Under the pieces are notes generated by a model that searched no databases, had not been told where the DNA came from, and worked only from the letters and a program-made list of their open reading frames with translations. A stretch of DNA of 7,880 bases from Patescibacteria group bacterium (GTDB lineage Bacteria > Patescibacteriota > Microgenomatia > Daviesbacterales > UBA10151), in the NCBI GenBank assembly GCA_018817205.1, contig JAHIUE010000079.1, forward strand, positions 1 to 7,880, in the 5' to 3' direction. Of the stretch, positions 4,674 through 7,880 are shown piece after piece; position 1 is the first letter of the stretch; every line of letters starts with the position of its first letter. The translations under genes were made by a program, and so were the position numbers.

Positions 4674-5900
4674 GTGAAGGCGATTTTAAAACAAACTTCC
4701 TGGCTGTTTTTTGCCCAGGTTTTAACCCGTATAGTTTCCTTTTTCTATGTCATATTTTTAGCCCGGACTTTGGGGGTTTTCGACTTCGGCCTTTATTCCG
4801 TGGCTTTGGCTTATTTTGCCATAATTTCCTCTTTTGCCGATTTTGGTTTTAACCGCTTTTTAATCAGGGAAGTGGCCAGGGACAAATCAAAAGCCCCCGA
4901 GCTTTTATGGAATATAACCATGCTCCGGCTGACTTTAACTTCCGTACTTTTTGCCGTTTTTGCGGCAGGTTTATACATTCTGGATCCCGACAAAATGAGG
5001 GTTAGTTTAATACTCCTTGCTACCATTTCCATTTTGCCCCAGGCCATAGCTTTTACCTTTGATGCCGTATTTGTGGCTTTGCAAAAACTGCAGTATAGCG
5101 GCCTATCCTTATTTATCTCCTCTCTTGCCACCGCTATCTGCGGTTTTTTGCTGGTTAAAGCGGGCTTTGGGGCGGTCGGGGCTGTTAATGCCGTAATTTT
5201 GGGACAGGCAGTTTATGCGGCTGTCCTGGTGCTGATTTTATATAAATTTCAGGGCTTGCGTCTGACCTCTGTAACTTTAGCCGTAATTATCAAAGCCATC
5301 AAGGGCTCTTTGCCTTATGGAGTGTTGGGAATATTGGGACTTTTGTATTTTCGGATAGATACGATAATGCTTTCATACATGAAAGGCAGTTTTGAAACCG
5401 GTATTTACGGAGCGGCATATAAATTTGTAGAAGCTATGGTTTTTATTCCTTCCGCCCTGTCCTTGGCTTTGTTTCCGGTCATGGCAAGATTACACGAGCA
5501 TACGCCTGCCAAAATTAAACCGCTTTATATAAACTCTCTAAAAATTATGGGCATCTTTGGTTTACTTATTACTTTAGCCTACATAATTTTCTTGCCCGTT
5601 ATAATAAGGGTGTTTTTGCCAAACTATTTATCTTCAATAGATGTTATTAAGATCCTGGCTCTGGCTATTCCTTTTATGTTTATCCATATTCCGGGAGCCC
5701 AGATATTGCTGTCAACGGACAAGTATCTTAAGCAGATATTGGTATTGTCTGTTTTGACTTTATCTTTTAATCTGGTGTTGAATTTAATATTTATCCCAAA
5801 ATATGGCTTTATAGGGGCTTCCTGGACAACAGTGGCTTCGGAAGCTTTAAGCTTTTTGGTATTTTTTGAGCTTTTGAGAAGGAAAGTATTTGCAAGATGA
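4674..5900 (+). CDS. Wzx-type polysaccharide flippase (oligosaccharide flippase family, MOP superfamily)
   Basis: Integral inner-membrane protein predicted to flip a lipid-linked oligosaccharide from the cytoplasmic to the outer face for surface glycan assembly. Its 408 residues are nearly all hydrophobic helices, about 12 by eye, the family norm. The N-terminal stretch with LARTLGVFDFGLYS (29-42), then FADFGFNRFLIREVARD (54-70), is a typical Wzx/PST signature: a charged cytoplasmic loop after helix 2. Later DTIMLSYMKG and GIYGAAYKF (about 230-250) are also family-like. An in-frame TGA (4671-4673) touches the GTG at 4674, so this is the earliest possible start; no Shine-Dalgarno is seen. The stop overlaps the next gene's start as ATGA, which implies coupled translation with the glycosyltransferase. 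The substrate cannot be told from sequence. Confidence 0.92.
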   Translation: MKAILKQTSWLFFAQVLTRIVSFFYVIFLARTLGVFDFGLYSVALAYFAIISSFADFGFNRFLIREVARDKSKAPELLWNITMLRLTLTSVLFAVFAAGLYILDPDKMRVSLILLATISILPQAIAFTFDAVFVALQKLQYSGLSLFISSLATAICGFLLVKAGFGAVGAVNAVILGQAVYAAVLVLILYKFQGLRLTSVTLAVIIKAIKGSLPYGVLGILGLLYFRIDTIMLSYMKGSFETGIYGAAYKFVEAMVFIPSALSLALFPVMARLHEHTPAKIKPLYINSLKIMGIFGLLITLAYIIFLPVIIRVFLPNYLSSIDVIKILALAIPFMFIHIPGAQILLSTDKYLKQILVLSVLTLSFNLVLNLIFIPKYGFIGASWTTVASEALSFLVFFELLRRKVFAR

Positions 5901-6868
5901 CTCTTTCGGTTATTATCCCCAACTGGAACGGTAAACATCTTTTAAAAGCGTGCCTTTCATCCTTGAAGAATCAGACCTTGAAAAATTTCGAGGTAATGGT
6001 AGTTGATAACGGTTCAAAAGACGGCTCGTTGGAGTATTTGAAAGAAAATTTTCCCGAAGTCAGGTTAATAGAACTTGAAAAAAATTACGGTTTTGCCAAA
6101 GCTGTTAATGAAGGGATAAAGACGGCTAGGAGCAAATATTTAATTTTATTAAATAACGATACCGAAGCGGATAAAAATTATCTCAAATTTCTGGTGGAGG
6201 CGGCCCGCATGCATCCGGAAGCAGGATTTATAGCAGCCAAAATGCTCAATTTCCAAAGAAGAAATATTATTGATTCGGCAGGGGATGCGGTAGATATAGT
6301 GGGTCATTCTTATAACATCGGTTTAGGCAAAAAAGACGGGCCGGAATTTAATAAAGAGGGGTATGTATTTTTGGCAACTGCCGGCGGAAGCCTTTTTAAG
6401 CGTGAGGTATTTGATAAAGTGGGTTTGTTTGATGAAGATTACGGTACTTACATGGAGGATATAGATTTATGCTTGCGGGCCCAGATACAAGGTTTTAAAG
6501 GTTGGTATACCCCATATGCCGTGCTTTACCATATGCGTAAAGCCACCTCCTCGAAAATTATTGCTAAATCGGAATACTGGCATTTTAGGAACATGACCCA
6601 AAATATTATCAAGGATTATCCAAATGCACTTTTCTGGCGAGATTTTAACTGGCTGAAAATTTTAATGGTTAATATTAATACGGTCTGGTACATGATCAAA
6701 AAAGGGTTAATTTGGCAGGCGTTTTTGGCGGAGACTTATATTTTGCTTAATTTACCCAAGCTTTTACAAAAAAGAAGTAAAATCCAAAAATCCAAAGTAG
6801 TTTCCGATGATTATATTATTCAAAATATCAGGCCCAAAAAAATTACTTTTTGGGGCTTGAAGAAATAA
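5897..6868 (+). CDS. Family 2 glycosyltransferase (rhamnosyltransferase-like)
   Basis: Cytoplasmic or membrane-associated GT-A enzyme that adds a sugar from a nucleotide donor to a growing glycan. In the 323 residues, LSVIIPNWNG (3-12) is the opening strand, VDNGSKDGS (36-44) binds the nucleotide, LLNNDTE (84-90) takes the place of the DxD metal motif (Asp88), and EDIDLCLRA (187-195) carries the probable catalytic acid. TYMEDIDLCLR, ...GWYTPYA and the histidine in YHMRK (211-215) are typical of WbbL-like enzymes. A C-terminal extension (about 225-323) contains amphipathic or weakly hydrophobic helices and a basic tail and could dock to the membrane. ATG 5897 overlaps the flippase stop by 4 nt; AAGGA lies about 13 nt upstream. 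The 3' end overlaps the opposite-strand polymerase gene by 26 bp. Donor and acceptor are unknown. Confidence 0.92.
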   Translation: MTLSVIIPNWNGKHLLKACLSSLKNQTLKNFEVMVVDNGSKDGSLEYLKENFPEVRLIELEKNYGFAKAVNEGIKTARSKYLILLNNDTEADKNYLKFLVEAARMHPEAGFIAAKMLNFQRRNIIDSAGDAVDIVGHSYNIGLGKKDGPEFNKEGYVFLATAGGSLFKREVFDKVGLFDEDYGTYMEDIDLCLRAQIQGFKGWYTPYAVLYHMRKATSSKIIAKSEYWHFRNMTQNIIKDYPNALFWRDFNWLKILMVNINTVWYMIKKGLIWQAFLAETYILLNLPKLLQKRSKIQKSKVVSDDYIIQNIRPKKITFWGLKK

Positions 6869-7880
6869 GTACCATCCAAAGCAAAATGGGCGGATAAAAC
6901 AGGTTATTGGCAAATATACTTTGGGCAATAAGCCCGAAAAGCCCTGCTGTTAAAATGGGGTTGCCAATTTTTATCATAGAAAATAAAAAGAATAAGAAAG
7001 CGCCAAGCCCGATGACACCGGTAGTTGCGGCCACATACAAAAGAGAGGAATCATTGGTTGACGAGCCGTGGCTTGCCAGAAATTTCTCATCTCCGAGTCC
7101 GTATTGTTTCAAGGCAAATCTATAGGAATTAAACCCTATTCCCAAGATGGGATGTTGGGAAAATATTTGCCATCCCTGCTGCCAGGTATTAAATCGAAAA
7201 GAAGCAGATTCCTCCCTGTTAATGCCGCGGGGTACTGCCACCAGATTTTGATAGGTAAAAAATCCCAGCATCAATCCAGAAAATAGCATTATAGTAACAA
7301 GTCCCAATTTGACGGATTTTTGAAAAAAAGAAAGCGTGAGGAAACTTACCAAAAATGCCAAATAGGCGCCTCTTGAGAAAGTCAAAAGCAGGGTGATAAA
7401 AATTGCCGCAAAAAGAAAACGGAAATTTTTTACTAAAAGTAAGGTTAAAACCAGGAAGGCACCCAGGAAATTGGGATCCAAGAATGTGGATGCTGCCCGA
7501 AAATAATGCGGATCCCAGCCCCATGCGGTTAAAAATCTCATGTCCGGCAAAAAAACCAGTTGGATAAGACCCAGGACAGCAAGCGTTACTCCGGAATAAA
7601 CCAGGATTTTTTTGGTTTGCTTGATTTGAAAACCCCCCGAGTAAATTAACCAACCTAAGAATATATATGCCGAAAACCTGACCGTATAAAGAAAGCTGAT
7701 GACATATTCCCCGGGCTGTAAGCGGAGTGGGGTGAGGATTAAAGAGAATAAAGCAATAAGAATAAAGGATAAAGCGCTAATAATAAATAAAGGGGGCTTT
7801 TTTAGCTTAAATCTCAATTTAACAAGTCCGTGCAAGCACAAAAAAATTACTGCCAAATCCAAAACTGTAACTCCGCCCAA
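6843..7880 (-). CDS. O-antigen ligase/Wzy-type polymerase family protein (5' end beyond window)
   Basis: Polytopic membrane protein predicted to polymerise or ligate lipid-linked glycan repeats on the outer face of the membrane. The frame is open to the right edge; TTG at 7880-7878 could be a start, but the gene more likely begins outside. In the 345 residues seen there are about 9-10 hydrophobic helices. The Wzy_C-type signature is present: TFSRGAYLAFLVS (167-179), then a long external loop (about 208-283) with FNTWQQGW (230-237) and HPILGIGFNSYRF (243-255), and a second part with HGSSTNDSSLLY (271-282) running into TTGVIGLGAF. The histidine in the loop corresponds in position to the conserved active-site histidine of WaaL-like ligases. 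It converges on the glycosyltransferase gene. Ligase and polymerase cannot be separated from sequence alone. Confidence 0.88.
   Translation of the reverse strand: MGGVTVLDLAVIFLCLHGLVKLRFKLKKPPLFIISALSFILIALFSLILTPLRLQPGEYVISFLYTVRFSAYIFLGWLIYSGGFQIKQTKKILVYSGVTLAVLGLIQLVFLPDMRFLTAWGWDPHYFRAASTFLDPNFLGAFLVLTLLLVKNFRFLFAAIFITLLLTFSRGAYLAFLVSFLTLSFFQKSVKLGLVTIMLFSGLMLGFFTYQNLVAVPRGINREESASFRFNTWQQGWQIFSQHPILGIGFNSYRFALKQYGLGDEKFLASHGSSTNDSSLLYVAATTGVIGLGAFLFFLFSMIKIGNPILTAGLFGLIAQSIFANNLFYPPILLWMVLISSSPKK

Noticed and set aside
4811..5131. Minus-strand open frame of 106 codons inside the flippase gene
   Set aside because: The plus-strand translation is a clear Wzx-type membrane protein; the antisense frame has no recognisable features. 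The same applies to the antisense frames at 5624-5938 and 7219-7653.
1..7880. Alternative genetic code with TGA as glycine (SR1/Gracilibacteria)
   Set aside because: TGA ends the flippase and DUF3800 genes at the expected lengths and no conserved domain is interrupted by it.

Overview
The window is bacterial DNA with two unlike halves. Positions 1 to about 4320 are AT-rich and carry only minus-strand genes of defence or accessory type. Positions about 4620 to 7880 are visibly richer in G+C and carry surface-polysaccharide genes. TGA is used as a stop (for example 5898-5900 and 2541-2543), so the code is standard. Low G+C, compact spacing, overlapping genes and a general lack of Shine-Dalgarno sequences before first cistrons would fit a Patescibacteria/CPR genome (perhaps Microgenomates). 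That is an inference from style, not proof.

Left part (1-2215, minus strand): a complete type II restriction operon read in the order endonuclease, cytosine-5 methyltransferase, Vsr repair endonuclease. The endonuclease is an EcoRII-C/PspGI/SsoII-type PD-(D/E)XK enzyme. The methyltransferase is of the Dcm/M.EcoRII/M.SsoII type. Vsr (1-351, running off the left edge) starts inside the methyltransferase gene in another frame and overlaps it by 80 nt. Together they predict a CCWGG or CCNGG system with its own repair of T:G mismatches caused by deaminated 5-methylcytosine. A near-consensus promoter (TTGACT-N17-TATAAA) lies at 2187-2215.

Middle (2216-4324): a 411-bp gene-free stretch (2130-2540) packed with inverted repeats, then a DUF3800 protein (predicted RNase H-like nuclease, 2541-3164) and a class II Fic protein with a C-terminal winged helix (3199-4194), all on the minus strand. 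Three copies of an 18-bp core, TGCTCATTATKGCACAAA, lie upstream of the restriction operon, the DUF3800 gene and fic. The copy before fic ends a run of TGC-starting decamers spaced exactly 10 bp apart, one helical turn. This looks like a shared promoter/operator, and the Fic winged helix is a natural candidate reader. I consider it the most novel signal in the window. A 7-bp telomere-like tandem repeat (GTNTAGG) follows.

Right part (4325-7880): a small unrecognised gene (minus) is divergent from a Wzx-type flippase, which overlaps a family 2 glycosyltransferase by ATGA. A partial O-antigen-ligase/Wzy-like polymerase gene converges on the glycosyltransferase with a 26-bp overlap of coding ends. 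These would build and export a cell-surface glycan.
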